DNA from: an uncultured Eubacteriales bacterium
GTDB taxonomy: Bacteria > Bacillota > Clostridia > Oscillospirales > Oscillospiraceae
Length of the DNA stretch: 48,759 nucleotides
Reading direction: 5' to 3'
Assembly (NCBI GenBank): GCA_900552475.1
Contig: USAC01000007.1
Location: forward strand, 1-48,759
Within the stretch, counting starts at the first letter, position 1. Every line of letters starts with the position of its first letter. Shown here one piece after another: positions 32,773 through 40,471 of the stretch. The notes beneath the pieces are model-generated. The model was not told the origin of the DNA. It saw only the letters and a program-made list of their open reading frames with translations, and did not search any database. Both the position numbers and the translations under genes were made by a program.

Positions 32773-33606
32773 TCACAGGTGCAGCAGTTTTTTCGCCGTC
32801 TCGCCGAGAATGCCGCGGATGGCCTCGGGCGGGAGCGGGAGGGCGGCGACGGCCTCGGCGTTTCTGCGCATGTCGACGCTGGGCCAGTCCGTGCCGAATA
32901 GGAACTTATCGGCGAAGCGCGGCAGGTCGGGGAAGTACTGCAGCAGCTTCTTCGGCGGCAGACCCGTGATGTCGATGTAGGCGTTCTTGTGGATGCGCAG
33001 CATCGTCATGGCCTCGTCATACCACGGGCCGCGCCCGCCGTGGCTCATCACAAGCGTCAGGTCGGGGAAGTCGACGGCGACATCGTCGAGGAAGATGGGG
33101 TTGCCGTATTTGATGCGGGAATTCTGGAACACGGAGAGCCCCGTGTGGTACATGACGGGCATCCCCAGCTCCTGCGCCGCGCCGTAGAGCGGGTAGAGCG
33201 CCGCGTCGTTGGGGTAGAAGTAGTTGTAGGTGGGGTAGAGCTTCACACCGCGAAAGCCCATCCCGGCCAGCCGGTGCAGCTCGGCGGCGAGGTCGCCCCC
33301 GCGGTGGGGGTCAAATGTGCAGAAGGGGATGAGCTTATCGCTGCTGCGGCAGAACGCGGCAATGGTCTCGTTGCTGACGATGCCGGAGACGGAGGGCGTC
33401 ATCTCGGCGAGCAGGACGGCGTAGTCGACGCCCTTGCGCTCGAGCATGGCGGTGAAGTTCGCGGGATCGGCGCAGGTCTGGCTGACGGCGTCATAGACCT
33501 CGGGCGAGGGGCAGAGCGACCGGAACCACTCCAGCGCACTGTTCGTGCGCTCGGCATACTGCGGCAGGTGAACGTGAAAGTCAATCAAAAGCTGACCGTT
33601 GAGCAT
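32773..33606 (-). CDS. Amidohydrolase-2 family metal-dependent hydrolase
   Basis: A 277-residue TIM-barrel hydrolase or decarboxylase. The metal motif LIDFHVHLPQ (His11, His13) is at the N-terminus, GFRGVKLYPTYN in the middle, MYHTGLSVF and MSHGGRGPW carry further histidines, and FGTDWPSVD has the late aspartate. This pattern is the amidohydrolase-2 (ACMSD-like) family. Its substrate is unknown. The ATG follows AAAGAGGTG. It is first of a two-gene unit with alaX; no functional link is obvious. Confidence 0.85.
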   Translation of the reverse strand: MLNGQLLIDFHVHLPQYAERTNSALEWFRSLCPSPEVYDAVSQTCADPANFTAMLERKGVDYAVLLAEMTPSVSGIVSNETIAAFCRSSDKLIPFCTFDPHRGGDLAAELHRLAGMGFRGVKLYPTYNYFYPNDAALYPLYGAAQELGMPVMYHTGLSVFQNSRIKYGNPIFLDDVAVDFPDLTLVMSHGGRGPWYDEAMTMLRIHKNAYIDITGLPPKKLLQYFPDLPRFADKFLFGTDWPSVDMRRNAEAVAALPLPPEAIRGILGETAKKLLHL

Positions 33607-33632
33607 AGAAAAACACCTCTTTCATCCTGTCT

Positions 33633-33661
33633 ATTATGACGTATTTTTCTTTAAAAGGCAA
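33633..33661 (-). promoter_or_regulatory. Promoter of the amidohydrolase-alaX unit
   Basis: On the minus strand TTGCCT (33656-33661), a 17-bp spacer and CATAAT (33633-33638), 27 bases upstream of the start codon. Confidence 0.55.
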
Positions 33662-33666
33662 CACTT

Positions 33667-33697
33667 CATCAAAAAAGGGTACAGCCCTTTTTTGATG
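33667..33697. terminator. Bidirectional terminator
   Basis: CATCAAAAAAGGG (33667-33679) pairs perfectly with CCCTTTTTTGATG (33685-33697). It is placed to stop the minus-strand 79-residue gene upstream of the amidohydrolase. Confidence 0.8.
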
Positions 33698-33767
33698 AGG
33701 GGGGTCGCTCCGAACCGCGTGTTTTTGCGTGCGGTGCGATTTGACTGCTCAAGCGGGTTTTGTTTTT

Positions 33768-34007
33768 TCAACCAAAGTCGTGGCGGTTTCCGCAGGAAAT
33801 TCCCTTGTCCTGCAATGCGCATACGATCTTTTCAATTTGATAGAAGCAATCTTTATCCGTCCGGGTATCATCTGCGAGAATCGCCTGAATTTCCAGAACG
33901 GCTTGGCAGCAGGTATCATGAATCAGCTGCGCGGCAATGGCCTGCAAGTTTTCGTCTTTTAGGATCGTGCTCGACAGCGCTTGCGTTAGAATTTCTTTAT
34001 AAAGCAT
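33768..34007 (-). CDS. Small protein divergent from an Xre regulator, unknown
   Basis: A 79-residue soluble protein, MLYKEILTQALSSTILKDEN then LQAIAAQLIHDTCCQAVLEI, predicted mostly helical, with four cysteines. The start is the ATG at 34007 with AGAGGTGAG upstream; a longer in-frame version would extend through its own promoter. I recognise no family. It diverges from a 67-residue Xre regulator across an 84-base interval containing a repeated GTAGCATA motif. That layout fits a repressor and its target, or a small toxin-antitoxin or phage-derived switch; no such role is shown. Confidence 0.7.
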   Translation of the reverse strand: MLYKEILTQALSSTILKDENLQAIAAQLIHDTCCQAVLEIQAILADDTRTDKDCFYQIEKIVCALQDKGISCGNRHDFG

Positions 34008-34031
34008 AATTCTCACCTCTTTTGCCACTAA

Positions 34032-34079
34032 ATTGTAGCATATTCGGCAGTGACATGCAACAAAATAGTAGCATACCAC
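34032..34079 (-). promoter_or_regulatory. Promoter and operator candidates of the divergent Xre module
   Basis: On the minus strand TTGCAT (34055-34060), 17 bp and TACAAT (34032-34037) precede the 79-residue gene. The direct repeat GTAGCATA occurs at 34035-34042 and 34068-34075, one copy at each end of the promoter, with CATGCAAC between. These are plausible Xre binding sites. Confidence 0.55.
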
Positions 34080-34091
34080 TGAGGTGAGACG

Positions 34092-34295
34092 ATGTATTTT
34101 CAGCGTTTGGAGGATTTACGGGTGGATGCGGATCTGACGCAGGAGCAGGTAGCGCAGGTGCTGCACTGCAAGCGGGAGGTCTACCGCCGCTACGAAAAGG
34201 GAATCCACGAGCTGCCCGTCTGGGCGCTTATTGAGCTGGCGAAGTTCTACGGAACAAGTACGGATTATATTTTGGGGTTATCAGATATTCGATGA
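34092..34295 (+). CDS. Xre-family HTH regulator
   Basis: A 67-residue protein that is a single HTH_3 domain: FQRLEDLRVDADLTQEQVAQ, VLHCKREVYRRYEKGIHELP and LIELAKFYGTSTDYILGLSD. All four helices and the YGTSTDYILG ending are intact, in contrast to the broken Xre gene at 1952. No extra effector domain. The start follows GAGGTGAG. A terminator (34297) begins at the stop codon. It most likely represses its own and the divergent promoter. Confidence 0.9.
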   Translation: MYFQRLEDLRVDADLTQEQVAQVLHCKREVYRRYEKGIHELPVWALIELAKFYGTSTDYILGLSDIR

Positions 34296-34296
34296 A

Positions 34297-34324
34297 AGGC
34301 GGGAACGAAAGTTCCCGCCTTTTT
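34297..34324 (+). terminator. Terminator of the Xre gene
   Basis: AGGCGGGAAC-GAAA-GTTCCCGCCT, a perfect 10-bp stem with a GNRA loop, followed by four T. Confidence 0.9.
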
Positions 34325-34402
34325 ATCGGGTGGATGCGCCACTCAATATAAAATTAGTAAAACTTACAATTATGGCGCGGAAAGTATGTGAAAAGTGCGA
34401 TA

Positions 34403-34432
34403 TTGACGGAAATAGCGTGGATATTATATAGT
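34403..34432 (+). promoter_or_regulatory. Promoter of the 105-residue membrane protein
   Basis: TTGACG (34403-34408), an 18-bp spacer and TATAGT (34427-34432), about 52 bases before the start. The leader is AT-rich. Confidence 0.5.
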
Positions 34433-34483
34433 ATAGGTACAGTATCAAAGATCACTACGCTGCCATGAAAGGAGACGAACGTC

Positions 34484-34801
34484 ATGAAACGTACCAGAAG
34501 TTACTATCTCGGTCGGTTCCGAACGATCGACCAGTTGCTCTTCATGGTGACCATTTTTGTCGCGGGCATGGGGCTGTGCATGGTTCTCTGGTCACTTGAC
34601 CTGTTCGACAACAGACTCTTCCGATTCTGCTGGGAAATGTGGATCATGGCTTCTTGGACATTGATGCGCTCGGCGGCGAAACGCATTCTGAACGCCATCG
34701 CGAAGCGGCGCGGAGATGATGTTCCGTTCAGCCGCGATAACATCTATTGGTCGCGGGATATGTGGTTCAGCCGGGCGGATGAGAGTGACCTTGAATACTG
34801 A
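34484..34801 (+). CDS. Small membrane protein, unknown function
   Basis: A 105-residue protein. One clear membrane segment (about 17-39, IDQLLFMVTIFVAGMGLCMV and on) and a second, more aromatic, weak one (about 45-62, RLFRFCWEMWIMASWTLM) are followed by a basic then acidic cytoplasmic tail ending SRADESDLEY. The N-terminus is basic (MKRTRSYYLGRFR). It is unusually rich in Trp, Met and Arg, and I recognise no family. The ATG follows AAAGGAGACG at good spacing. It stands alone between two terminators. Confidence 0.7.
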   Translation: MKRTRSYYLGRFRTIDQLLFMVTIFVAGMGLCMVLWSLDLFDNRLFRFCWEMWIMASWTLMRSAAKRILNAIAKRRGDDVPFSRDNIYWSRDMWFSRADESDLEY

Positions 34802-34843
34802 CATGGGGACTGTCCAAAAGGGCCTTGCCATCTTTGACGAGCA

Positions 34844-34883
34844 AAAGCAGCTCCCGGCCATACGGCTGGGAGCTGCTTTGTTT
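34844..34883 (+). terminator. Terminator of the small membrane protein gene
   Basis: AAAGCAGCTCCC (34844-34855) pairs perfectly with GGGAGCTGCTTT (34868-34879), followed by GTTTG. Confidence 0.85.
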
Positions 34884-34890
34884 GTTGAAC

Positions 34891-35446
34891 TGCGCCAAAA
34901 CGCTTGATTGGACGTCGAACAGAAGCAGAGAGAGCTTTTACGGGAGGAGAAGCTTACTCCTTCTCGACGTCACCCACAATTGCGATATGCAGCTCATCGA
35001 GCTGCTTCTGTCCGTCCCCACAAAATGGCGGGGCATTTTGTGGGGGCCCCTCGCAGGATATATCATCCGCAGACGGAAGTGAATTCCATCTGCGGCAAGG
35101 TTTTGGCTGCGCCAAAACGCTTGATTTCATATCGAACAGAAGCAGGGGGAGATTTTTGACGGAAGGAGTTATTCCTTTTCCACGTCACCGACGATGGCAA
35201 TATGCAGCTCGTCGAGCTGCTTCTGTCCGTCCCCACAAAATGGCGGGGCATTTTGTGGGGGCCCCTCGCAGGATATATCATCCGCAGCCGGAAGTGAATT
35301 CCGTCTGCGGCAAGGTTTTGGCTGCGCCAAAACGCTTGATTGGACGTCGAACAGAAGCAGAGAGAGCTTTTACGGGAGGAGAAGCTCACTCCTTCTCGAC
35401 GTCACCCATAATTGCAATATGCAGCTCATCGAGCTGCTTCTGTTCG
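34891..35446 (-). repeat. Tandem array of about 216-bp units carrying aspS 3' ends
   Basis: Three units start with TGCGCCAAAACGCTTGATT at 34891, 35108 and 35323 (spacings 217 and 215). Each contains, on the minus strand, a copy of the last codons of aspS (QLDELHIAI(V/M)GDVEKE and stop). The third copy is the true end of the gene. The two other copies are followed by a nearly identical spacer of about 110 bp with three hairpins: CCCCACAAAATG with its complement, CCGCAGA/TCTGCGG and TTTTGGC-TGC-GCCAAAA. The spacers differ at about two positions, while the middle tail copy differs from the real end mainly by synonymous changes. The array fills 34891-35385. Confidence 0.9.
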
Positions 35447-37161
35447 ACGGTGGAGGGGGCGCCCATCATGACGTCCTGGGCGTTCTTGTTCATGGGGAAG
35501 GGGATGATCTCGCGGATGGAGCTCTCGCCCGCGAGGAGCATGACCATGCGGTCGACGCCCGGGGCGATGCCCGCGTGCGGCGGCGCGCCGTAGCAGAAGG
35601 CGTTGTACATGGCGGGGAACTTCTTCTTCACGTCCTCCTCGCCCAGACGCACCAGCTCGAAGGCCTTGACCATGATCTCGGGGTCGTGGTTCCGGACGGC
35701 GCCGGAGGACAGCTCCACGCCGTTGCAGACGAGGTCATACTGGTTGGCGTAGATGTCCAGCGGATCCATCTCGCCGCGCTCGGCCTTGAGCAGCGTCTCC
35801 ATGCCGCCGTTGGGCATCGAGAACGGGTTGTGGCAGAACTCCAGCTCGCCGGACTCGTCGCCGATCTCGTACATCGGGAAGTCGACGATCCAGCAGAACT
35901 CATAGCGCTCCTTGTCCATGTGCCCCTCGCAGGCCGCGCCGAACGTCTTGATCATCACGCCGACGGACTTGGTGGCATATGCACCCGCGGCGACAACGAC
36001 GAGAGTGTTCGGCTGCAGGTCGAGCACCTTGGCGAGCTCCTCCTTCATGCCGGAGACGAATTTCGTGATGCCGCCGGCCAGCTCTCCCTTTTCGTCGACC
36101 TTGAACCAGTAGCCCTTGGAGCCGGACTGCACCTCGCAGTCGGTCAGGAGCTTCTCAATCTGCTTGCGGGTGAGCTTGCAGTCGGAGATGTCGACCATCT
36201 TCACGGTCTGGCCGCGCAGGGCCTCGAACTCGCAGTCGGTAAACAGCGCGGTCATGTCCTTCGCGGTCAGATCGATGCGCAGGTCGGGCTTGTCGGAGCC
36301 GTAGACGTCCATCGCCGTGCGGTAGGGGATGCGGCGGAAGGGCGCGGCGGAGGCGACGTTATAGGTGCCGTACTTGGCGAAGATCGGGGGCAGCACGTCC
36401 TCGAGCACGGCGAACACATCCTCCTGCGTGGCGAAGGCCATCTCCATATCGAGCTGGTAGAACTCGCCGGGGGAGCGGTCGCCGCGGGCGTCCTCGTCGC
36501 GGAAGCAGGGGGCGATCTGGAAATAGCGGTCGAAGCCGGAGGTCATGAGCAGCTGCTTGAACTGCTGCGGCGCCTGCGGCAGGGCATAGAACTTGCCGGG
36601 GTGCTTGCGGGCGGGGACGAGGTAGTCGCGCGCGCCCTCGGGGGAGGAGGCCGTCAGGATGGGGGTTGTGATCTCGAGGAAGCCGTGCGCGGTCATGGCG
36701 GCGCGCAGCGCGGCGATGACCTGGCAGCGCAGGATGATGTTCTGCTTGACGGCGGGGTTGCGCAGGTCGAGGTAGCGGTACTTCAGGCGCTGCGTCTCGT
36801 CGGCCTCGCGGCTGCGGTTGATCTCGAAGGGGAGGGAGTTGTAGCGGCAGCGGCCGAGCACCTCAATCTTCGCGGGCACGACCTCGATCTCGCCCGTGGG
36901 CTGCTTGGGGTTCTTGCTCGCGCGCTCGCGCACGGTGCCCTCGACGGAGATGGTGGACTCCTTGTTGAGGTCATTGATAACCGCCATCATCTCCTCGGAC
37001 TCCACGACGATCTGGGTCGTGCCGTAGAAGTCGCGCAGGACGACGAAGGCGAAGTTCTGTCCGACGACGCGGACGTTTTCCATCCAGCCGACGAGCTTGA
37101 CGGACTTGCCCGCATCGGCCAACCGCAGCTCCCCGCAGGTGTGGGTACGCATTTGCATCAT
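35386..37161 (-). CDS. aspS: Aspartyl-tRNA synthetase
   Basis: A 591-residue class IIb synthetase of the bacterial type. The N-terminal OB-fold anticodon domain (about 1-105) is followed by the catalytic core with motif 2 FRDEDARGDRSPGEFYQLDM. The GAD insertion domain is typical (about 300-400), and motif 3 GIAPGVDRMVMLLAGESSIR lies near the end. Second gene of the hisS-aspS unit, but separated from hisS by an unusual 433-base spacer. Start at 37161 after AGGAGAG, where ATG-ATG gives two possible first codons. Its 3' end is part of the tandem array. Confidence 0.96.
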   Translation of the reverse strand: MMQMRTHTCGELRLADAGKSVKLVGWMENVRVVGQNFAFVVLRDFYGTTQIVVESEEMMAVINDLNKESTISVEGTVRERASKNPKQPTGEIEVVPAKIEVLGRCRYNSLPFEINRSREADETQRLKYRYLDLRNPAVKQNIILRCQVIAALRAAMTAHGFLEITTPILTASSPEGARDYLVPARKHPGKFYALPQAPQQFKQLLMTSGFDRYFQIAPCFRDEDARGDRSPGEFYQLDMEMAFATQEDVFAVLEDVLPPIFAKYGTYNVASAAPFRRIPYRTAMDVYGSDKPDLRIDLTAKDMTALFTDCEFEALRGQTVKMVDISDCKLTRKQIEKLLTDCEVQSGSKGYWFKVDEKGELAGGITKFVSGMKEELAKVLDLQPNTLVVVAAGAYATKSVGVMIKTFGAACEGHMDKERYEFCWIVDFPMYEIGDESGELEFCHNPFSMPNGGMETLLKAERGEMDPLDIYANQYDLVCNGVELSSGAVRNHDPEIMVKAFELVRLGEEDVKKKFPAMYNAFCYGAPPHAGIAPGVDRMVMLLAGESSIREIIPFPMNKNAQDVMMGAPSTVEQKQLDELHIAIMGDVEKE

Positions 37162-37594
37162 AGAAATCTCTCCTGTCTTGATTGTAAATTGTATTATTTG
37201 ATTATTATATTACGAGGCGTTTTCAGAATTTGGCGTTCTGGCGGGGGAATGGCGCATAGAATCGGCGTGTCCTGTCTCCGACGGGTTACTTTTCCCGCGC
37301 GGGAAAAGTAACCAAAAGCGCGCCAGAAACCGTATGGTTTCTGGACTTCCTTTTCCGCCGATAAGTGGGATTTTCGGTAAACCGTGTCCTAAGCTTAGCA
37401 TCGGCTGCTGTTCTGCGCCGCTGCCGCTGCTGGCAAAAAGTATGCCGCCGGAGGCCGCTCCCCCGAAGCACGGGGCATCGGGGACGCCGCCCCCTACACA
37501 CGCTGGAAGAAGTCCGTCGGTCAATCGACGGGCCGATGTGGGCATCGGCCTCTACGGAATTTACGAAAAGCCGAGGCGCGCGCCTGCCGCGCAA
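37162..37594. repeat. Palindrome-rich spacer between hisS and aspS
   Basis: A 433-base non-coding stretch inside a two-synthetase operon. It holds a perfect 30-bp palindrome (37284-37313, left arm GGTTACTTTTCCCGC) and CCAGAAACC-GTAT-GGTTTCTGG (37323-37344). A further GC-rich, REP-like portion spans about 37440-37560. No reading frame has a convincing start. It looks like an inserted composite intergenic element. An internal promoter for aspS is possible: on the minus strand the 37170-37210 stretch is AT-rich. Confidence 0.7.
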
Positions 37595-38950
37595 TCACTC
37601 CACAATCACCTTGCCCGCGTTCTTCTCGGCGAGACCGGCCTGAATCCGGGCCAGCGTCTCGGGGAAGGGGAGCTTCGTCTGCTCACCGCTGACCATGTCC
37701 TTGCAGGCGACGACGCCTGCGGCGATCTCATCGTCGCCGAGGAAGACAACATAGGGGATGGCGAGCTTGTCGGCGTAGTTCATCTTCGCCTTGAACTTCT
37801 TCTGCTCGGTATAGAGCTGGGTGCGCACACCCGCGCTGCGCAGCTGCGTCGCCAGCGAGATGGCCGGGGCGAGATCCTCCGTCATCGGCAGGATCAGCAC
37901 GTCGGCCGGGGCGGTGGGGAGCGCGGGGTTGAGCATCTTCTGCTCGCCGAGGACATAGAACAGGCGCGTCAGGCCGATGGAGATGCCCACGCCGGGGAGC
38001 TGGCGGTCGGTGTAGTACTCGGCGAGGTTGTCGTAGCGGCCGCCGGAGCAGACGGAGCCGATCTCCGGGTGGTCGAGCAGCGTCGTCTCGTAGACGGTGC
38101 CGGTGTAGTAGTCCAGCCCGCGCGCGATCGTCAGGTCGACGGCGAAGTTCTCCTGCGGCACGCCGAAGGCGGCGAGGTACTTCACCACCGTCGTCAGCTC
38201 ATTCAGACCCTCGTCGAAGACGTCGCTGCGGCCGCGGTAGCCCTCGAGCGCGGCGAGCACCTCGCCGTTGCTGCCGGTGATGGCGATGAACTTCAGGATC
38301 TCGCCCGCCTGCTCGTCCGTCAGGCCGACGTCCTCCATCAGACAGGTCCTGACCTTCTCCGCGCCGATCTTGTCGAGTTTATCGACGGTGCGCATGATGT
38401 CGCCGGACTGCTCCGTGAGCCCCAGCATCGCATAAAAGCCGTTCAAGATCCTGCGGTTGTTCACGCGGATCTGGAAACGCTCGAGCCCGAGGGAGGTGAA
38501 CGTCTGGTAAATGATGGCGGGGATCTCGGCCTCGTTCGTGATGTCGAGTTTGCCGTCGCCGATCACGTCGATGTCGGCCTGATAGAACTCGCGGAAGCGG
38601 CCGCGCTGGGCGCGCTCGCCGCGGTAGACCTTGCCAATCTGATAGCGGCGGAAGGGGAAGGAGAGGTCGTTGTAGTGCAGGGCGACGTACTTCGCCAGCG
38701 GCACCGTCAGGTCAAAGCGCAGCGCGAGATCAGCGTCTCCCTTCTGGAAGCGGTAGATCTGCTTCTCCGTCTCGCCGCCGCCCTTGGCGAGCAGCACCTC
38801 GCTGGCCTCGATGACGGGGGTATCGAGCGGGGTGAAGCCATAGCGGCTGTAGGTCGTGCGGAGGACGTCCATCATCCGCTCCATCTGCTGCTGCGGACCG
38901 GGCAGCAGCTCCATGAAGCCGGAGAGCGTCCGGGGTGTCATTTTTGCCAT
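37595..38950 (-). CDS. hisS: Histidyl-tRNA synthetase
   Basis: A 451-residue class II synthetase. Motif 1 and 2 regions (PLDTPVIEASEVLL, RYQIGKVYRGERAQRGRFRE), the histidine-specific block GLDYYTGTVYETTL, motif 3-like GGRYDNLAEYY with GVGISIGLTRL, and a C-terminal anticodon domain of about 100 residues are all present. It is a true HisS and not HisZ, because the histidine-binding blocks and anticodon domain are intact. I place the start at the second ATG (38950), seven bases after GGAG; the first ATG is too close. It is first of the T-box-regulated hisS-aspS operon. Confidence 0.95.
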   Translation of the reverse strand: MAKMTPRTLSGFMELLPGPQQQMERMMDVLRTTYSRYGFTPLDTPVIEASEVLLAKGGGETEKQIYRFQKGDADLALRFDLTVPLAKYVALHYNDLSFPFRRYQIGKVYRGERAQRGRFREFYQADIDVIGDGKLDITNEAEIPAIIYQTFTSLGLERFQIRVNNRRILNGFYAMLGLTEQSGDIMRTVDKLDKIGAEKVRTCLMEDVGLTDEQAGEILKFIAITGSNGEVLAALEGYRGRSDVFDEGLNELTTVVKYLAAFGVPQENFAVDLTIARGLDYYTGTVYETTLLDHPEIGSVCSGGRYDNLAEYYTDRQLPGVGISIGLTRLFYVLGEQKMLNPALPTAPADVLILPMTEDLAPAISLATQLRSAGVRTQLYTEQKKFKAKMNYADKLAIPYVVFLGDDEIAAGVVACKDMVSGEQTKLPFPETLARIQAGLAEKNAGKVIVE

Positions 38951-39005
38951 ATACATTCTCCTTTAATCAGTTGTGGATTTCTCTGTCAGATTGTTCGCCG
39001 GGGCG

Positions 39006-39254
39006 GAAAAAAACGCTCCCGTCCCGCTGCATGGGACGAGAGCGTTTCATCGCTTCGTGGTGCCACCCAAGTTCAGCCCGCAGAGGGGCCCTCTTGTGCT
39101 CCTGTTACGGGGAGCGCGCCGTGGATGTTTCCATCCCCGCTCGGAAGCTGTCTTCCCACAGTCCTGCCGCGGCGCGCTCGCAGCCGATGGCGCGCCTCTC
39201 TGCCGTGCGGCGGACGCTGCGGTACTCCTGCCTCGTCCTCGCGGTGTTTCCGAC
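39006..39254 (-). ncRNA. T-box riboswitch of the hisS-aspS operon
   Basis: On the minus strand a leader of about 250 bases contains the T-box GGTGGCACCACG (39056-39067 on the plus strand as CGTGGTGCCACC). After it comes a long terminator stem, AACGCTCTCGTCCC with GGGACGGGAGCGTT, and seven T (39006-39049). The upstream half is rich in foldable GC segments, as expected for stem I and stems II-III. It senses uncharged tRNA, presumably tRNA-His from its place before hisS; the specifier codon was not resolved by eye. Confidence 0.9.
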
Positions 39255-39259
39255 TATTT

Positions 39260-39288
39260 ATTATATGGGATTTCTCCCGGAATGTCAA
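39260..39288 (-). promoter_or_regulatory. Consensus promoter of the hisS-aspS operon
   Basis: On the minus strand TTGACA (39283-39288), 17 bp and TATAAT (39260-39265), a full consensus match. The -35 overlaps the last codon of mgsA. Confidence 0.85.
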
Positions 39289-39701
39289 GCGGTGAAGGGG
39301 GTCGTTTTGGGGTTGACGATGTTGCGCCAGTCGAGGTCGCCGCGCGCCAGACCCAGGATGAGCATCTCGGCCGAGGCGAGATTGCTGGCATAGGGGATGT
39401 TGTTCTGGTCACACAGGCGGAAGATGTTGGCCATGTCGTCGTTGGGGCGCTTATCGGCGGGGTCGCCGAAGCAGAGCACCATGTCGATCTCGTTATAGGC
39501 GATGCGCGCGGCGATCTGCTGTCCGCCGCCGTGCTCGAAGGTGAGGAAGCGGTGGATGGGAAGCCCCGTCGTTTCGGAGACGAGCTGTCCGGTGCGCGCG
39601 GTGGCGCACAGCGTGTGCTGGGCAAGAATCCCGCAGTAGGCGGTGCAGAACTGAACCATCAGCTCTTTCTTGTTGTCGTGGGCGATCAATGCAATGTTCA
39701 T
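39285..39701 (-). CDS. mgsA: Methylglyoxal synthase
   Basis: A 138-residue enzyme converting dihydroxyacetone phosphate to methylglyoxal and phosphate, an overflow bypass of lower glycolysis. Family blocks are MNIALIAHDNKKELMVQFC, TGLPIHRFLTFEHGGGQQIA, MVLCFGDPADKRPNDDMANI (catalytic Asp residues) and NIPYASNLASAEMLI. Length is usual. The start follows GAAAGGAGAC. It is downstream of minD with a 22-base gap; a minD-mgsA neighbourhood is common in Clostridia. Confidence 0.95.
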   Translation of the reverse strand: MNIALIAHDNKKELMVQFCTAYCGILAQHTLCATARTGQLVSETTGLPIHRFLTFEHGGGQQIAARIAYNEIDMVLCFGDPADKRPNDDMANIFRLCDQNNIPYASNLASAEMLILGLARGDLDWRNIVNPKTTPFTA

Positions 39702-39723
39702 GAGGTTAAGTCTCCTTTCCGGA

Positions 39724-40461
39724 TCAGATTTTCATCAGCGGTGTGCGGATGCCGTTGATGCGCTTGGCAATGTTCTCGAACGCGCGGGCGGCGTAATAGC
39801 TGTATTCCCGCACGGGGGTGCCCCGGTTGAGCGAGGCGGGGACGTCTATATCCTCGGGCACGACCCCCAGAAGGGGCAGGCCCGCTGTATCTATGGCGTC
39901 GTCGATGGTGGTGTGCAGGCTGCGCAGGAGCTTTTTCTGCACGCGGTTCACCACGAGGTGGACGCGCCCGACGGGGAAGCGGTCAAGCTCCATGACCGTG
40001 TGCTGCGCGTCGCGCAGGGCGCTGACGTCTGTCGTGGTGACGACGATGACGCTGTCGGCCATGTCCGTCGCCATGCGGAAGCCCGTCCCCAGTCCGGCCG
40101 GCGCATCGATCAGGCAGAAGTCGTAGCTCTCCCGGATGCTCGCGGCGAGGCGCAGCAGCTGCGCGGCGGAGTAGCTCGGCTCGCGGAAGGTGAGGGGGGC
40201 GGGGAGGAAGTCAAGCTTCTGATAGCGCGGGTGCGTCGTGACGGCGTCGGCGAGCGAGCAGCTGCCGCTGAGCACGTCCGAAAAGTCCATCAGCGCGCTG
40301 TCGCTCAGCCCGAGGGCGAGGTCGAGGTTGCGCAGCGTGATGTCGCAGTCCATGCACAGAACATGGCGGCCCATCGCGGCCAGCGCCAGACCGACGCTGG
40401 CGGTGAAGGTGGTTTTTCCGGTGCCGCCCTTGCCGGAGACCACCGCAATCAGTTTACCCAT
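39724..40461 (-). CDS. minD: MinD-family septum-site ATPase
   Basis: A 245-residue ParA-superfamily ATPase with the deviant Walker A GKGGTGKTTFTASVGLALA (11 onward), DCDITLRNLDLALGL (Walker A' region) and DFCLIDAPAGLGTGFRMATD (Walker B). The C-terminus (AFENIAKRINGIRTPLMKI) could be a weak amphipathic membrane helix. MinD directs MinC to block division away from mid-cell. No minC or minE is adjacent. Position beside mgsA favours MinD over other ParA relatives. The start overlaps no gene; rsmG ends 10 bases upstream. Confidence 0.85.
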   Translation of the reverse strand: MGKLIAVVSGKGGTGKTTFTASVGLALAAMGRHVLCMDCDITLRNLDLALGLSDSALMDFSDVLSGSCSLADAVTTHPRYQKLDFLPAPLTFREPSYSAAQLLRLAASIRESYDFCLIDAPAGLGTGFRMATDMADSVIVVTTTDVSALRDAQHTVMELDRFPVGRVHLVVNRVQKKLLRSLHTTIDDAIDTAGLPLLGVVPEDIDVPASLNRGTPVREYSYYAARAFENIAKRINGIRTPLMKI

Positions 40462-40471
40462 ACGCGATCCC

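Noticed and set aside
34891..35385. Possible CRISPR array in the tandem units
   Set aside because: Units are about 216 bp, nearly identical throughout, contain aspS coding sequence and have no unique spacers; no cas genes are nearby.
35194..37311. Long plus-strand open frame opposite aspS
   Set aside because: Same antisense effect; it crosses the tandem array and has no recognisable domain.
39724..40461. A second chromosome-partitioning ParA
   Set aside because: The MinD-like sequence and the position beside mgsA, with the true parA next to parB at 43874, favour MinD.
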